Positions 9,425 to 18,815 of a DNA stretch of 64,000 nt are shown one piece after another. This DNA comes from Niabella sp. GTDB lineage: Bacteria; Bacteroidota; Bacteroidia; Chitinophagales; Chitinophagaceae. The first letter of the stretch is position 1, and each line of letters begins with the position of its first letter. The stretch covers positions 1 through 64,000 of the forward strand of contig JAGIAT010000001.1 in assembly GCA_017744715.1 (NCBI GenBank), given 5' to 3'. The notes beneath the pieces were generated by a model, which did not search any database, had not been told where the DNA came from, and saw only the letters and a program-made list of their open reading frames with translations. The position numbers and the translations under genes are program-made.

Positions 9425-11614
9425 TTACTTCCGGGAAGCAGCTGGCGTGCCTGTCAGTTTCATTTCGCGGATCAAATGCCCGGCTCCCGCATATTTTTCA
9501 ATAAGAAATAATACATAACGGATGTCTACCATAATGTTCCGGCAAATGGATGCGTCATAGCTGATATCACTCATCGTGCCTTCCCATACCCGGTCAAAAT
9601 TGATGCCTACGAGGTGGCCATTTGCATCCAGTACGGGGCTGCCGCTGTTGCCGCCCGTTGTGTGGTTGGATGCTATAAAGCATACCGGCAACCGGTACCC
9701 GCCGGCCGGGTTCTTTACCCCATAACGGCCATAGTCTTTCTTCAGGTACAGCTGGCGCAATTTTTCCGGTACGTCAAATTCATAATCGCCGGGTTTATAT
9801 TTTTCCATCACACCCTCCAGGTAAGTATAGTAGTCGTAAGTAACGCCATCCGCAGGATTATACCCATCTACCTTTCCAAAGCCTACACGAAGCGTGCTGT
9901 TGGCATCCGGGTAAAATTTTTTATCGGTAAGCACCAGGGTCTGTGCCTGCATATAATCCCGTTGCAACCTGTTAATTTGTGCCTGCAATTCATTTAACCC
10001 CGGGGCTACTTCCTGGTCGTAGAAATCGGTAATGCCGATCAGCAGCTTTGCTGACGGGTCCGTTTCAAAAGCACGGAAAAGTTTGGCAGGATCCGATTTA
10101 ACCCCGTTTAATACGCTTGCCGCATCCAGGAAAATACTGTTGGCATACAGTGCATTGGCCCATTGTTGATAATCGTTCCCATACTGCTTAAATTGCTGCC
10201 GCGCAACCGGCGCTACATAAGATGCCTGTTGTTTTTCCAGATACAGGGGCAGCAGGGCCGAAAAAATATCTTTATCTACCTCAACGCTCAGGTTCTTGTA
10301 AAGCTCCGTGAGGCTTTCCAGTTGTTTCACCTGCTCCTTTTCATAGGTTGGCTTTCCGGTTACCGCTTTCAACGCCCGCAACCGTTTGATGATGCCGAAT
10401 AATTCGATCTTCCCCGTTATTTCAAGATAATAATCACGCGTAAGGGCATAGGGTTCTATGGCTTTGTAAGCATTGTTTAGGTCCGGCAATATATGCCCAT
10501 ACGTAGCATTCAGTACGTCGCTGGCTTCCAGTTTCTTTTTAAAATCGGCTTCATACTGTAATTTTTTTTGCAACCCGTTGGTGCGCGTCAACCCCAGCAC
10601 TTCTCCCTGCCATTTCTTCCAGGCATTGGCAATGCCTGCATACTTGGATGCATATTTTATTTTCAGCGCTTCATCCGCCCGCATATACCGGTTCATAATG
10701 CCAAGGGTTTTGTCTCTTACCAAAATCTTGGCGGGATCGTTCACTTCCATGATCTGTCTTACCGCCTCACTGGGAAGATACTCCGTAGTGCGGCCCGGGA
10801 AGCCAAAAACCATGGTAAAATCATTTTGTTGCATACCGTTCAGGGAAATCGTCAATGCCTTTTTTGGTACATAGGGCACGTTTTCCGGCGAATATTCCGC
10901 CGGCCGGTTATCTTTTCCCGCATAAATTCTGAAAACACTAAAATCACCGGTATGCCGCGGCCACATCCAGTTATCCGAATCCTGACCGAAATTTCCGATA
11001 CTGGAAGGCGGGGCACCTACCAGCCGTACATCTTTATAGGTTTCGGTTATAAACAGATAATACTTATTTCCTTCAAAAAAAGGACTGATCAGCACATTTT
11101 CGAAAGGACCCAGTTTGGTTGTTTTTTTCAATGCACTGATATTCCGGTCAACAATGCTTTGCCGTTCCGGTTCTTTCATTTGTTTGGACACGCCTTTTAA
11201 TACCTGCTCCGATACATCATCAATGCGCACAATAAATGTTACATACAAACCCGCGTTGGGTAACTCTTCGGCACCGCTCCGTGCCCAAAAACCGTCCCGG
11301 ATGTAATTTTTATCCAGTGTTGAATGTTTCTGTACCGATTCAAACCCGCAGTGATGGTTGGTCAGCACCAGTCCTTTTTCAGAAACAACCTCTCCTGTGC
11401 AAAACCCGCCAAAGCTTACAATGGCATCTTTCAGGCTTCCTTTATGAATATCATAAATATCTTTTGCACTGATTTTCATACCCAACTGCTGCATCCGTTT
11501 TTCGTTCAGGCTTTCCAGTAACTGCGGCAGCCACATTCCCTCATCGGCTTTTGCCAGCCCCATACACAGCAATCCGGCCGTCAGGCCGAAAAATTTTTTT
11601 AAAAAAGTCATCAT
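9425..11614 (-). CDS. S46-family dipeptidyl-peptidase, DPP11 type (Asp/Glu-specific)
   Basis: A 729-residue periplasmic serine exopeptidase that removes dipeptides from N-termini. It has a signal peptide (cleavage near KADEG), a chymotrypsin-fold catalytic domain split by a helical insert, His in LTNHHCGFESV and Ser in GGNSGSPV. With the start at 11614 the nucleophile is Ser657 and 18 residues on comes Arg675 in NFDRVWEG. In Porphyromonas DPP11 the same pair is Ser655 and Arg673, the Arg that selects acidic P1 residues, whereas DPP7 has Gly there. The specificity call rests on this residue. An upstream in-frame ATG at 11635 would put extra residues before the signal peptide, so I did not use it. 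Confidence 0.92.
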   Translation of the reverse strand: MMTFLKKFFGLTAGLLCMGLAKADEGMWLPQLLESLNEKRMQQLGMKISAKDIYDIHKGSLKDAIVSFGGFCTGEVVSEKGLVLTNHHCGFESVQKHSTLDKNYIRDGFWARSGAEELPNAGLYVTFIVRIDDVSEQVLKGVSKQMKEPERQSIVDRNISALKKTTKLGPFENVLISPFFEGNKYYLFITETYKDVRLVGAPPSSIGNFGQDSDNWMWPRHTGDFSVFRIYAGKDNRPAEYSPENVPYVPKKALTISLNGMQQNDFTMVFGFPGRTTEYLPSEAVRQIMEVNDPAKILVRDKTLGIMNRYMRADEALKIKYASKYAGIANAWKKWQGEVLGLTRTNGLQKKLQYEADFKKKLEASDVLNATYGHILPDLNNAYKAIEPYALTRDYYLEITGKIELFGIIKRLRALKAVTGKPTYEKEQVKQLESLTELYKNLSVEVDKDIFSALLPLYLEKQQASYVAPVARQQFKQYGNDYQQWANALYANSIFLDAASVLNGVKSDPAKLFRAFETDPSAKLLIGITDFYDQEVAPGLNELQAQINRLQRDYMQAQTLVLTDKKFYPDANSTLRVGFGKVDGYNPADGVTYDYYTYLEGVMEKYKPGDYEFDVPEKLRQLYLKKDYGRYGVKNPAGGYRLPVCFIASNHTTGGNSGSPVLDANGHLVGINFDRVWEGTMSDISYDASICRNIMVDIRYVLFLIEKYAGAGHLIREMKLTGTPAASRK

Positions 11615-11719
11615 TTTCAGAATTAAAGCAGGCAAGATAAAATAAATTTAATTACTTACTTACATTCGTTTTTAATACTTGCGCTTGATTTTATCGCCCT
11701 TTTTGAGGTCTTTTTGTCC

Positions 11720-12125
11720 CCAATACCCTGTGAATTACGTATTAATAATGTGCATAACCCACCGTGAAACGTGTATGTGAAATGTATTACCGGATGAAAG
11801 TTTGCCCTGCCGGTGTCTGTTTTGAATTTTTGGTGGACTGTCTTCAATTTATACCAACAATATTAACATAGTGTAAATTTAATATGTCTTTCATCCGTTG
11901 TAAACATTCCGTAATTCACATTTTTGTGAATAAGCAACCGTAATCCATACGATCCGTAACTTTATTATGTGAATAACTGTTAAATAGCTGTGGGTAACCG
12001 TGATCCTGAAAAAAATAAAACGCGTGCATAAAGCAGTTATCCACTAATCCACAGCCATAATAATAATAGAGATTTTTAAATAAATAATTAATATAAATAT
12101 TATTAAAAGGCAAAAAGGAGATTTG
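11720..12125. other. Candidate chromosomal origin (oriC): DnaA-box cluster plus AT-rich unwinding region
   Basis: This non-coding stretch between the S46 peptidase and nadA holds three exact matches to the DnaA box TTATnCACA (11749-11757, 11925-11933, 11968-11976, all in reverse orientation) and five one-mismatch copies (11729-11737, 11912-11920, 11989-11997, 12037-12045, 12045-12053). Next to them, 12072-12108 is 37 bp of uninterrupted A/T, as expected of a DNA unwinding element. The parS-like cluster and mnmG lie 6.7 kb away. dnaA itself is not in the window, which is common in Bacteroidota. No convincing gene is seen in 11615-12186. Confidence 0.65.
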
Positions 12126-12132
12126 AAAAAAC

Positions 12133-12165
12133 TTTGATTTTTTATTTGGCTTGGTCGTATCATTG
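12133..12165 (+). promoter_or_regulatory. Candidate nadA promoter (TTTG, 21 nt, TATCATTG)
   Basis: TTTG at 12133-12136 and TATCATTG at 12158-12165 (one mismatch to TAnnTTTG) are 21 nt apart, 21 nt before the nadA ATG. Confidence 0.45.
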
Positions 12166-12186
12166 CAGGTACAAAATTTTTCAATT

Positions 12187-13197
12187 ATGAATGCAGGTAT
12201 TTTGGAAACAGCAAAAATTAATTTGGACCGGAACGGTTTTCTGGATATTGCCGTGGATCCGAAATTGGATCTGTTTGTTGAAATTGAAAAATTGAAAAAA
12301 GAAAAAAATGCGGTGATCCTGGCGCACTACTACCAGGAGCCGGATATCCAGGACATTGCGGATTACATCGGCGACAGCCTGGGGTTGGCACAGGAAGCGC
12401 AGAAGACCAATGCGGATATGATCGTTTTTGCCGGCGTGCATTTCATGGCGGAAACGGCTAAGATCCTGAACCCGACAAAAAAAGTAGTGATTCCCGATTT
12501 TAAAGCAGGTTGTTCTTTAAGCGATAGCTGTCCGCCGCCGCTGTTCCAGAAATTCAAGGAACAGCATCCGGATCATGTGGTGGTAAGTTATATCAACTGC
12601 AGCGCGGGCATTAAGGCATTGAGCGATGTGATTGTTACAAGCAGTAACGCACGGGTAATCGTTGAAAGTTTTCCCAAAGACCAGAAGATCATTTTTGCGC
12701 CGGATAAAAATCTGGGCGCATATATCAATAAAGTTACCGGCAGGGATATGTTGTTGTGGAACGGAGCCTGTATGGTACATGAGATATTCAGCCTGGAAAA
12801 GATCACACGGCTGAAGCATCAGCATCCGGATGCGAAGTTGATTGCACATCCCGAATGTGAGGAACCTTTATTGCGTATGGCAGATTATATCGGATCTACT
12901 ACCGGCTTGCTGAAGTATACACGGGAAGATGATGCCACTGCGTACATTGTAGCAACAGAAACAGGGATTCTTCACCAAATGGAGAAGGCAAGCCCGGAGA
13001 AAACATTCATTCCTGCACCACCCGATAACAGCTGCGCCTGTAACGATTGTCCGCATATGAAACGGAACACGCTTGAGAAACTGTATCTCTGCATGAAATA
13101 TGAAATGCCCGATATCATTATGGATGAAGCGTTGCGGCTGGCCGCCAAGAAACCCATTGACCGTATGCTGGAGATCAGTGCTGCAGCCGGTTTGTAA
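12187..13197 (+). CDS. nadA: Quinolinate synthase A
   Basis: A 336-residue [4Fe-4S] enzyme that condenses iminoaspartate with dihydroxyacetone phosphate to quinolinate in de novo NAD synthesis. The family hallmark [20 protein letters not shown] is near the N-terminus. The three cluster Cys are expected in GCSLSDSC, in the segment with [12 protein letters not shown], and in [11 protein letters not shown]. The start at 12187 ([10 protein letters not shown]) is preferred over an upstream in-frame codon at 12151, which would put the candidate promoter inside the gene. nadB and nadC are not in the window. The next gene begins 22 bp downstream and may be co-transcribed. Confidence 0.95.
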   Translation: MNAGILETAKINLDRNGFLDIAVDPKLDLFVEIEKLKKEKNAVILAHYYQEPDIQDIADYIGDSLGLAQEAQKTNADMIVFAGVHFMAETAKILNPTKKVVIPDFKAGCSLSDSCPPPLFQKFKEQHPDHVVVSYINCSAGIKALSDVIVTSSNARVIVESFPKDQKIIFAPDKNLGAYINKVTGRDMLLWNGACMVHEIFSLEKITRLKHQHPDAKLIAHPECEEPLLRMADYIGSTTGLLKYTREDDATAYIVATETGILHQMEKASPEKTFIPAPPDNSCACNDCPHMKRNTLEKLYLCMKYEMPDIIMDEALRLAAKKPIDRMLEISAAAGL

Positions 13198-13219
13198 CAG
13201 CACCTTTTTGTAATAGTGT

Positions 13220-14410
13220 ATGATAAAGCGATTGCACTTTTTGCTGGCCTGTTTGGCTTTACTGCCGCTTGTATTGTTTGCGCAACAACCCATGCCGCGG
13301 ACAACACAAACAATCGAGTTGAAAAAGGGTCGCTCGTTCCCGTTAAAGATTCCAGTTGGATACCAGCTATATGTGGCCGCCCAGGGTTTGGAGCGGCCTC
13401 GTTTTTTTTCCCGGAGTCCGGATGGGCGCTTATTTGTTACAGATATGCACGACCGAAGTGATAATAAGAAAGGCCGGGTGATGATTTTGGAACAATGGGA
13501 TGAAAAGAAAAAATCATTTGGAAAAGTTACCACCTTTTTAAGTGGTTTGCATAATCCAAACCAGGTGGCGTTTTATACTTCCGGTGGACAAACCTATATC
13601 TATATTGCAGAAACGGGAAAATTAAGTTATTATAAATATACCCCGGGAGATTCTGTAGCTGCGGGAAAACCTGTGGTGATCGCTACTTTTCCTGATTACG
13701 GATTGAGTTATAAATATGGCGGATGGCATCTGACCCGCAGCATTGCCTTTTACCGGAATAAGATTTACGTAAGTGTAGGAAGCAGTTGTGATGCCTGTGT
13801 GGAAACAGAAGACATTCGCGCCACGGTTGTGGAAATGGATCCCGATGGAAGCCATCAACGGATTTTTGCAAGGGGCATCCGCAATGCCGTGGGATTGAAG
13901 TGGGTAAAGGATGCACTTTGGGTTACCCATATGGGCAGGGATAACCGCGGACCCGATAAACCGGAAGAATTATTTCACACCGTTGTGGATAATGGTTTTT
14001 ACGGATGGCCTTATTATTACCAGTACCGGAAAACGATTATTGCAGATACGCAATTTGTAAAAAGTAAAAGACCTTCGTTTGTAAGAAAACCGGCTATTGC
14101 ACCTTATGCATTTAAAGCTCATTCGGCTCCCTTGGGATTTGAATATGTAACAAATTTTGATGATCCCTTGCTGAACAACACGTTCCTGGTGGCTTTGCAC
14201 GGAAGCACCAGTGTATGGCGGCAACGGGGTAATGTCATTGTACAACTGACAGCAGATGGCGGATACCGGGAGGTGATCAGTGGGTTCCTGCAGGGTAAAA
14301 CTGAAAATACCCGCTATGGACGGCCCTGTGATATCATCCAGTGGAATCAACATGCATTTTTTATCAGTGATGATAAGAATGGAGTTATTTATTTTTTTGA
14401 AAAACGATGA
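13220..14410 (+). CDS. Secreted PQQ-type sugar/sorbosone dehydrogenase-like beta-propeller
   Basis: A 396-residue protein with a Sec signal peptide (hydrophobic about 5-20, ending LFAQQ) and a six-bladed propeller of the glucose/sorbosone dehydrogenase family. Supporting stretches are LERPRFFSRSPDGRLFVTDM, LHNPNQVAFY, IYVSVGSSCDAC, and ARGIRNAVGLKW (the usual R-N-x-x-G-L blade). Family members oxidise aldoses with PQQ in the periplasm, but many Bacteroidota copies lack a proven substrate, so the activity is inferred. It starts 22 bp after nadA. Confidence 0.8.
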   Translation: MIKRLHFLLACLALLPLVLFAQQPMPRTTQTIELKKGRSFPLKIPVGYQLYVAAQGLERPRFFSRSPDGRLFVTDMHDRSDNKKGRVMILEQWDEKKKSFGKVTTFLSGLHNPNQVAFYTSGGQTYIYIAETGKLSYYKYTPGDSVAAGKPVVIATFPDYGLSYKYGGWHLTRSIAFYRNKIYVSVGSSCDACVETEDIRATVVEMDPDGSHQRIFARGIRNAVGLKWVKDALWVTHMGRDNRGPDKPEELFHTVVDNGFYGWPYYYQYRKTIIADTQFVKSKRPSFVRKPAIAPYAFKAHSAPLGFEYVTNFDDPLLNNTFLVALHGSTSVWRQRGNVIVQLTADGGYREVISGFLQGKTENTRYGRPCDIIQWNQHAFFISDDKNGVIYFFEKR

Positions 14411-14491
14411 TCGTTCTATCGATTCTTTATTAAACTTTATTGTAACAAAATAATTAACTTTATTTGCAGCTGTTATTAAACCATTTGTGTT

Positions 14492-15247
14492 ATGAAATTA
14501 CTTGAGAATAAAATTGCCATTGTTACGGGTGCGGCGCGCGGAATTGGGGAAGCCATCGTGGATAAGTTTGCAGAACAGGGAGCCGCTATAGCGTTTTCTT
14601 ATGTAAGTGATGGCAGTGCTGAAAAGGCAAATGCTATAGTAAACAAATGGAGCGAAAAAGGTGTACGGATCAAGGCCTGGCAGAGTAATGCAGGGGATAT
14701 GGCGGCCTGCGAACTTTTTGTTTCGGAGGTGTTGAAGGAATTTGGTACGGTAGATATTTGTGTAAATAATGCCGGGATTTCTAAAGACAATTTACTGCTG
14801 CGTATGACACAGGAGCAATGGGAAACCGTGCTGCAGGTAAACCTTAACAGTGTTTTTTATATGACCAAGCAGATCATTAAACCAATGATGAAAGCTAAAA
14901 GCGGAAGCATCATTAATATGAGCTCGGTGATTGGGGTAATGGGAAATGCAGGACAGGCCAGCTATGCAGCCAGTAAAGCGGGGATTATAGGATTTACAAA
15001 AAGTGTGGCAAAAGAGCTCGGAAGCCGTAATATCCGTTGCAATGCCATAGCGCCGGGTTTTGTAGAAACAGATATGACAAGTTATTTACATGATGGCGAT
15101 GCATCTGCCAAATATCTTTCAGATATACCATTGGGAAAATTTGCAAAGGCCGAAGACATTGCCAATACGGCTTTGTTCCTGGCTTCTGATATGGGATCGT
15201 ATATTACCGGGCAAACGATCAGTGTTTGCGGTGGATTAAATATTTAA
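14492..15247 (+). CDS. fabG: 3-oxoacyl-ACP reductase-like short-chain dehydrogenase
   Basis: A 251-residue SDR enzyme. It has the cofactor motif TGAARGIG (about 12-19), NNAGIS (about 88-93), the catalytic Ser in INMSSVIG, the YAASKAG catalytic Tyr-Lys pair, and the C-terminal ITGQTISVCGG. These match FabG, which reduces 3-oxoacyl-ACP in fatty acid elongation; another SDR role is possible because no other fab gene is adjacent. Its stop codon overlaps that of the converging beta-lactamase-like gene by four bases. Confidence 0.85.
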   Translation: MKLLENKIAIVTGAARGIGEAIVDKFAEQGAAIAFSYVSDGSAEKANAIVNKWSEKGVRIKAWQSNAGDMAACELFVSEVLKEFGTVDICVNNAGISKDNLLLRMTQEQWETVLQVNLNSVFYMTKQIIKPMMKAKSGSIINMSSVIGVMGNAGQASYAASKAGIIGFTKSVAKELGSRNIRCNAIAPGFVETDMTSYLHDGDASAKYLSDIPLGKFAKAEDIANTALFLASDMGSYITGQTISVCGGLNI

Positions 15248-16149
15248 TAGCCTTCGCTTGCCGGCTTTACCCATTTATCCGTTGGCTCAAAATAATGCCA
15301 GAGCATTGCTGAAAGTTTCCGGGTTAAAACCCAGGCTTCGTTTTGATGGTTCCAGCTCGTGTCTTTATTGTTCTTTGTAAAGATGCTGAATATATACGGT
15401 TGGTTGGGGGCATTTACCAAAAGAATTTCATTCCGGTTTTCATCTACACATCCGTTTTTGCTGAATACTTCTATATAAGGGGGAATCTGTGATGTGCCCT
15501 CGTCAATATCCCAGAGGTTTCTGCCCAGGCATCGTTGCATACGTTCGCAGGCTGCCGGCGAGAAGATTTTGTTGCGGTAAATGTCTTCAAAAATACGTGC
15601 CATTTCCCGGGGTGTTGTTTGTCCCCATCCGTTTTGGGCCTGAAACGTTTTTCTGCCAGGCGTTCTTGAATTGATTTTTGTATTATGATAACCCAAACTG
15701 TCTAAAAGTTCATTGATCCTTGTACCGGTGCCGGCCAGCTTTTGCAGCCAGAGGCTGGCTGTATTATCACTGGTGGTAAGCATCAGCATCATCAGTTTTT
15801 GCAAACGAAGCTTTCCTCCATTTTTAAATTCACCTAAGATATCCTCGCCGGCATAATAAAGCGAGTCATAGTAAATCATTGAAGAGTCATAATGGTATAC
15901 ACCATTACGGATCTTATCCATGATACCAATCAGAATCGGAACTTTGACAATGCTGGCTGTAGCAAACACGGTATCTGCATTGACGGCAACTGTTTTTCCG
16001 GTTTTCAGATTTTTTATGTAAATACCGATAGTTCCGTTGAAGTCTTTGATCGCTTTTTGAACGATACCCGCCAGCCTTTGATCTGTTTGCTGGGCATTGC
16101 CTGTGAGCGAAAGGACCAGGAAAATGAGTGTTATGCTGCGGCGAAGCAT
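15244..16149 (-). CDS. Class A beta-lactamase-like serine hydrolase
   Basis: A 301-residue secreted protein with a signal peptide ending near GNAQ. The SxxK motif is TASIVKVP, the SDN motif is TSDNTAS, and the KTG-like triad is SKNG. The omega-loop region (INSRTPGRKTFQAQNGWG) has no Glu at the place of Glu166, the deacylation residue of class A beta-lactamases. It may therefore bind beta-lactams without turning them over efficiently, or act as a peptidase on cell-wall peptides. It converges on fabG with a 4-bp stop overlap and has no operon partner. Confidence 0.82.
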   Translation of the reverse strand: MLRRSITLIFLVLSLTGNAQQTDQRLAGIVQKAIKDFNGTIGIYIKNLKTGKTVAVNADTVFATASIVKVPILIGIMDKIRNGVYHYDSSMIYYDSLYYAGEDILGEFKNGGKLRLQKLMMLMLTTSDNTASLWLQKLAGTGTRINELLDSLGYHNTKINSRTPGRKTFQAQNGWGQTTPREMARIFEDIYRNKIFSPAACERMQRCLGRNLWDIDEGTSQIPPYIEVFSKNGCVDENRNEILLVNAPNQPYIFSIFTKNNKDTSWNHQNEAWVLTRKLSAMLWHYFEPTDKWVKPASEGY

Positions 16150-16273
16150 TGTTGATGATTTATGGGGAGCGTATACTTAAAAGTAGTAACTTTTGCGGAA
16201 AGTTTTATAGTAAAATCTTTTTGTCTATTTTTATCAGGAAAGTTTCAGAGCTGAATCATTGAATCATCTACAG

Positions 16274-17512
16274 ATGTTGCTGAGGCATTTACATTTTTTG
16301 AAGTTGGTATTGCTGCATGGCTTAACCGCTTTCGGAGGTCCTCAGGCGCACCTGGCGATGATGATGAAAACCTTTGTAAAGCAAACGCCGTATATCACAG
16401 AGAAAGAGTTGATGGAGTACAACGCTTTTTGTCAACTGCTTCCGGGCGCTTCTTCCACGCAAACACTTACACTTATTGGTTTTAAAAGGGGTGGAATACC
16501 GTTGGCCATTCTTACACTGCTTGTTTGGATACTGCCTGCATGCTCCATTATGGGGGCATTATCATTTTTGGTGAATTATCTGAATGGAGAAGACAGTCTG
16601 AATATTTTCAAATTTGTAGTGCCCATGGCGGCCGGGTTTTTAATTTATGCCTGTGTGTCGGTGTTTCCATTTTCTGTAAATAATACCGTTACGCTGGTAA
16701 TTGCACTGGCATCGGGTCTTATTACATTCTTTTTCTTTGGGCGGCCCTTTATTGTTCCGGTATTGATTGTAGCCGGTGGAATAGTGACGAACCTGAGTAA
16801 AAAACGGATCCCGCAGGTAGATGTAAAACCGGGAAAGATACAATGGTGGAATATATGGTTGTTTGCGATTATTTTTATTCTTGCGGGTATCTTCAGCGAG
16901 TTGGCCCGTAAGAATGAATGGGAATACCGGAAGCCGGTGAATCTTTTTGAGAATAATTACCGGATGGGAAGTTTGGTTTTTGGAGGCGGAAATGTGTTAA
17001 TGCCCATCATGTATGAGCAATACAGCGTGCGGCCGGATGAGGTGAAGGAAAAGAATCCCAATGCCATAAAGATTGATAAAGGGGAGATGCTCACAGGTAT
17101 TGGTATGGTGCGCGCCATGCCGGGACCTGTTTTTTCTATTGCTTCTTATACGGGTGGCCTGGCATTAAAGGATATGGGCCCGTCTATGCAGGTGCTGGGC
17201 GCCATTATCGGGATGGTTGGTATCTTTTTGCCGAGTGCATTGCTGGTACTTTTTTTCTTTCCGATCTGGAATATGCTAAAGAAATATTCGGTGATCTATC
17301 GATCACTGGAGGGGATCAATGCTTCAGTTACGGGCATTATGCTGGGCTCAACGGTATACATCGTAAAGGATCTTGCAATATTTAATATTGGGTCCATAGA
17401 AATTACCAACCTGTTGGTTGTTCTGGGAACTTCTGCGGTGTTGATCTTTACCAAGCTTCCGGCCCCGGTGCTGGTATTTCTTTGCTTACTGCTGGGTTAT
17501 TTCCTGAAGTAG
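16274..17512 (+). CDS. ChrA-family chromate (anion) transporter
   Basis: A 412-residue inner-membrane protein of the CHR family with two homologous halves. The first half carries the signature [15 protein letters not shown] and the second has [14 protein letters not shown] with [15 protein letters not shown]. Around ten hydrophobic segments are visible. The family exports chromate, probably in exchange for sulfate or protons; a chromate role here is inferred from homology only. I used the ATG at 16274; a TTG five codons upstream also fits. Its 3' end overlaps the converging nadD gene by 16 bp. Confidence 0.88.
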   Translation: MLLRHLHFLKLVLLHGLTAFGGPQAHLAMMMKTFVKQTPYITEKELMEYNAFCQLLPGASSTQTLTLIGFKRGGIPLAILTLLVWILPACSIMGALSFLVNYLNGEDSLNIFKFVVPMAAGFLIYACVSVFPFSVNNTVTLVIALASGLITFFFFGRPFIVPVLIVAGGIVTNLSKKRIPQVDVKPGKIQWWNIWLFAIIFILAGIFSELARKNEWEYRKPVNLFENNYRMGSLVFGGGNVLMPIMYEQYSVRPDEVKEKNPNAIKIDKGEMLTGIGMVRAMPGPVFSIASYTGGLALKDMGPSMQVLGAIIGMVGIFLPSALLVLFFFPIWNMLKKYSVIYRSLEGINASVTGIMLGSTVYIVKDLAIFNIGSIEITNLLVVLGTSAVLIFTKLPAPVLVFLCLLLGYFLK

Positions 17513-18069
17513 CCCGATTTTTCAATCTCTTCAATCACTGTTTCGGGAAGCAGGTAGCGGATCGATTTTTTCGCTCTGATCAGTTTCCGTATGGCTGTAG
17601 CTGATATCTCAAGCAGAGGGGCATCCAGCACCTTTATTCTGTTGCTCAAATGGGTATCTATTTCAAAGCCGGGTCTGTTATAAATTAATATATTATAATT
17701 TTCTATTATATATTTATAATTCTTCCATTTTTGTATATTCTGAAAACTATCACCACCCAGGATCACTGAAAATTCGTGCTGCGGATATTTTTCTGTTAAG
17801 TGAGCCAGGGTTACGGCTGTATAGGATGGCCTGGGTAAGGTAAATTCAATATCTGATGCCTGCATCCGGGTATCTGCATCAATAGCCAAACGGGTAAGGT
17901 GTAGCCGTTGGTTTTCATTTAAAAGGGAAGCGGTTTCTTTTAGCGGGTTATGCGGAGATACTACGAACCATATTTTCTCTACCAGCTCTTCATTAAGAAT
18001 ATGATTGGCAATAATCAGATGTGCGTGATGAATGGGATTGAAGGAACCAAAGAACAGACCAATTTGCAT
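17497..18069 (-). CDS. nadD: Nicotinate-nucleotide adenylyltransferase
   Basis: A 190-residue nucleotidyltransferase that adenylates nicotinate mononucleotide in NAD synthesis. The HxGH-type motif appears as [12 protein letters not shown] at the N-terminus, with ISATAIRK (the IS.T.IR signature) near the C-terminus. The length is typical for NadD. The FeoA-like gene starts only 5 bp upstream, so the two are probably co-transcribed. With nadA 4 kb away, two NAD-synthesis genes lie near the putative origin. Confidence 0.93.
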   Translation of the reverse strand: MQIGLFFGSFNPIHHAHLIIANHILNEELVEKIWFVVSPHNPLKETASLLNENQRLHLTRLAIDADTRMQASDIEFTLPRPSYTAVTLAHLTEKYPQHEFSVILGGDSFQNIQKWKNYKYIIENYNILIYNRPGFEIDTHLSNRIKVLDAPLLEISATAIRKLIRAKKSIRYLLPETVIEEIEKSGYFRK

Positions 18070-18074
18070 AAGCG

Positions 18075-18317
18075 TTAGTTTACCTTGGATACAACAATAA
18101 ATCGCGCTTCATCCAGTCTCAGGCTAAGGATATACCCGGCTACTGAAATCGAAATTGGGTCATTTAAGGGTGCTACTTTAATAATTTCTATCTCTTCGCC
18201 GGGAAGGCAACCCATTTCCATCAGTTTCAGGAAGATCTCTTCCGTGGTAAATTTCTGTATGCGGGCCCGTTGCCCGGGCTTTAGATCTGAAAGAAGAAGT
18301 TCCTTTTGTTGTTCCAT
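18075..18317 (-). CDS. FeoA-domain protein
   Basis: An 80-residue small SH3-like protein. It has LSDLKPGQRARIQKF, the central LMEMGCLPGEEIEII and a final strand with LRLDEARFIVV, all standard FeoA features. FeoA normally assists the FeoB ferrous-iron transporter, but no feoB is in the window; here the gene is paired with nadD. It may serve a distant FeoB or another partner. Confidence 0.88.
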   Translation of the reverse strand: MEQQKELLLSDLKPGQRARIQKFTTEEIFLKLMEMGCLPGEEIEIIKVAPLNDPISISVAGYILSLRLDEARFIVVSKVN

Positions 18318-18376
18318 GCTGCAAATCTAACTATTGTGGGTTGTGTTTTATTTACGAATTTTGAAAAAATATACGC

Positions 18377-18814
18377 GTGAAGCATTTACCCGAAATCACT
18401 TTTTCCTTTCATAAAAAGGTAACGCTTAAAGACAGGAATCGCCTGAAGCAGTTCCTGGCTTTCATCTTTAAGGAGAACAACCAGGCGCTGGATATGTTGC
18501 ATTATGTGTTTTGTGATGACCAGGAGATACTGGAGATTAACCGCCAGTACCTGGATCACGATTATTATACAGATATTATCACATTTGATTTAAGGGAAAA
18601 GCCATCAGAGGCAATGGTGGCGGATATCTTTATTAGCATAGATACCGTTCGATCAAATGCAGCCTTGTTAGATGTACCTGTTTCGAAGGAATTGCACCGG
18701 GTGATCTTTCATGGGGCGCTGCATTTATGCGGATATAACGATAAAACGGAAGGGGAGCAGGACCTAATGCGAGCAAAAGAGGACGAATGCCTGCAGAGAT
18801 ATGGATTTAAATAG
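18377..18814 (+). CDS. ybeY: Endoribonuclease YbeY (16S rRNA maturation)
   Basis: A 145-residue metal-dependent endoribonuclease involved in 16S rRNA 3'-end maturation and ribosome quality control. The metal site reads HGALHLCGYND: the first two His of the H-x3-H-x5-H motif are present and the third position is Asp, a substitution I believe is common in this phylum. The stretch DIITFDLREK is the usual upstream signature. The gene is divergent from feoA-nadD. Its stop is followed at once by the first parS-like site. Confidence 0.9.
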   Translation: MKHLPEITFSFHKKVTLKDRNRLKQFLAFIFKENNQALDMLHYVFCDDQEILEINRQYLDHDYYTDIITFDLREKPSEAMVADIFISIDTVRSNAALLDVPVSKELHRVIFHGALHLCGYNDKTEGEQDLMRAKEDECLQRYGFK

Positions 18815-18815
18815 C

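Noticed and set aside
11656..12113. Short minus-strand reading frames (63 and 65 aa)
   Set aside because: They overlap the DnaA-box and A/T-rich region, have no homology I recognise and have poor coding character.
18377..18814. Loss of the third metal-binding His in YbeY as evidence of inactivity
   Set aside because: An Asp at this place seems usual in Bacteroidota YbeY, so it is likely a lineage variant.
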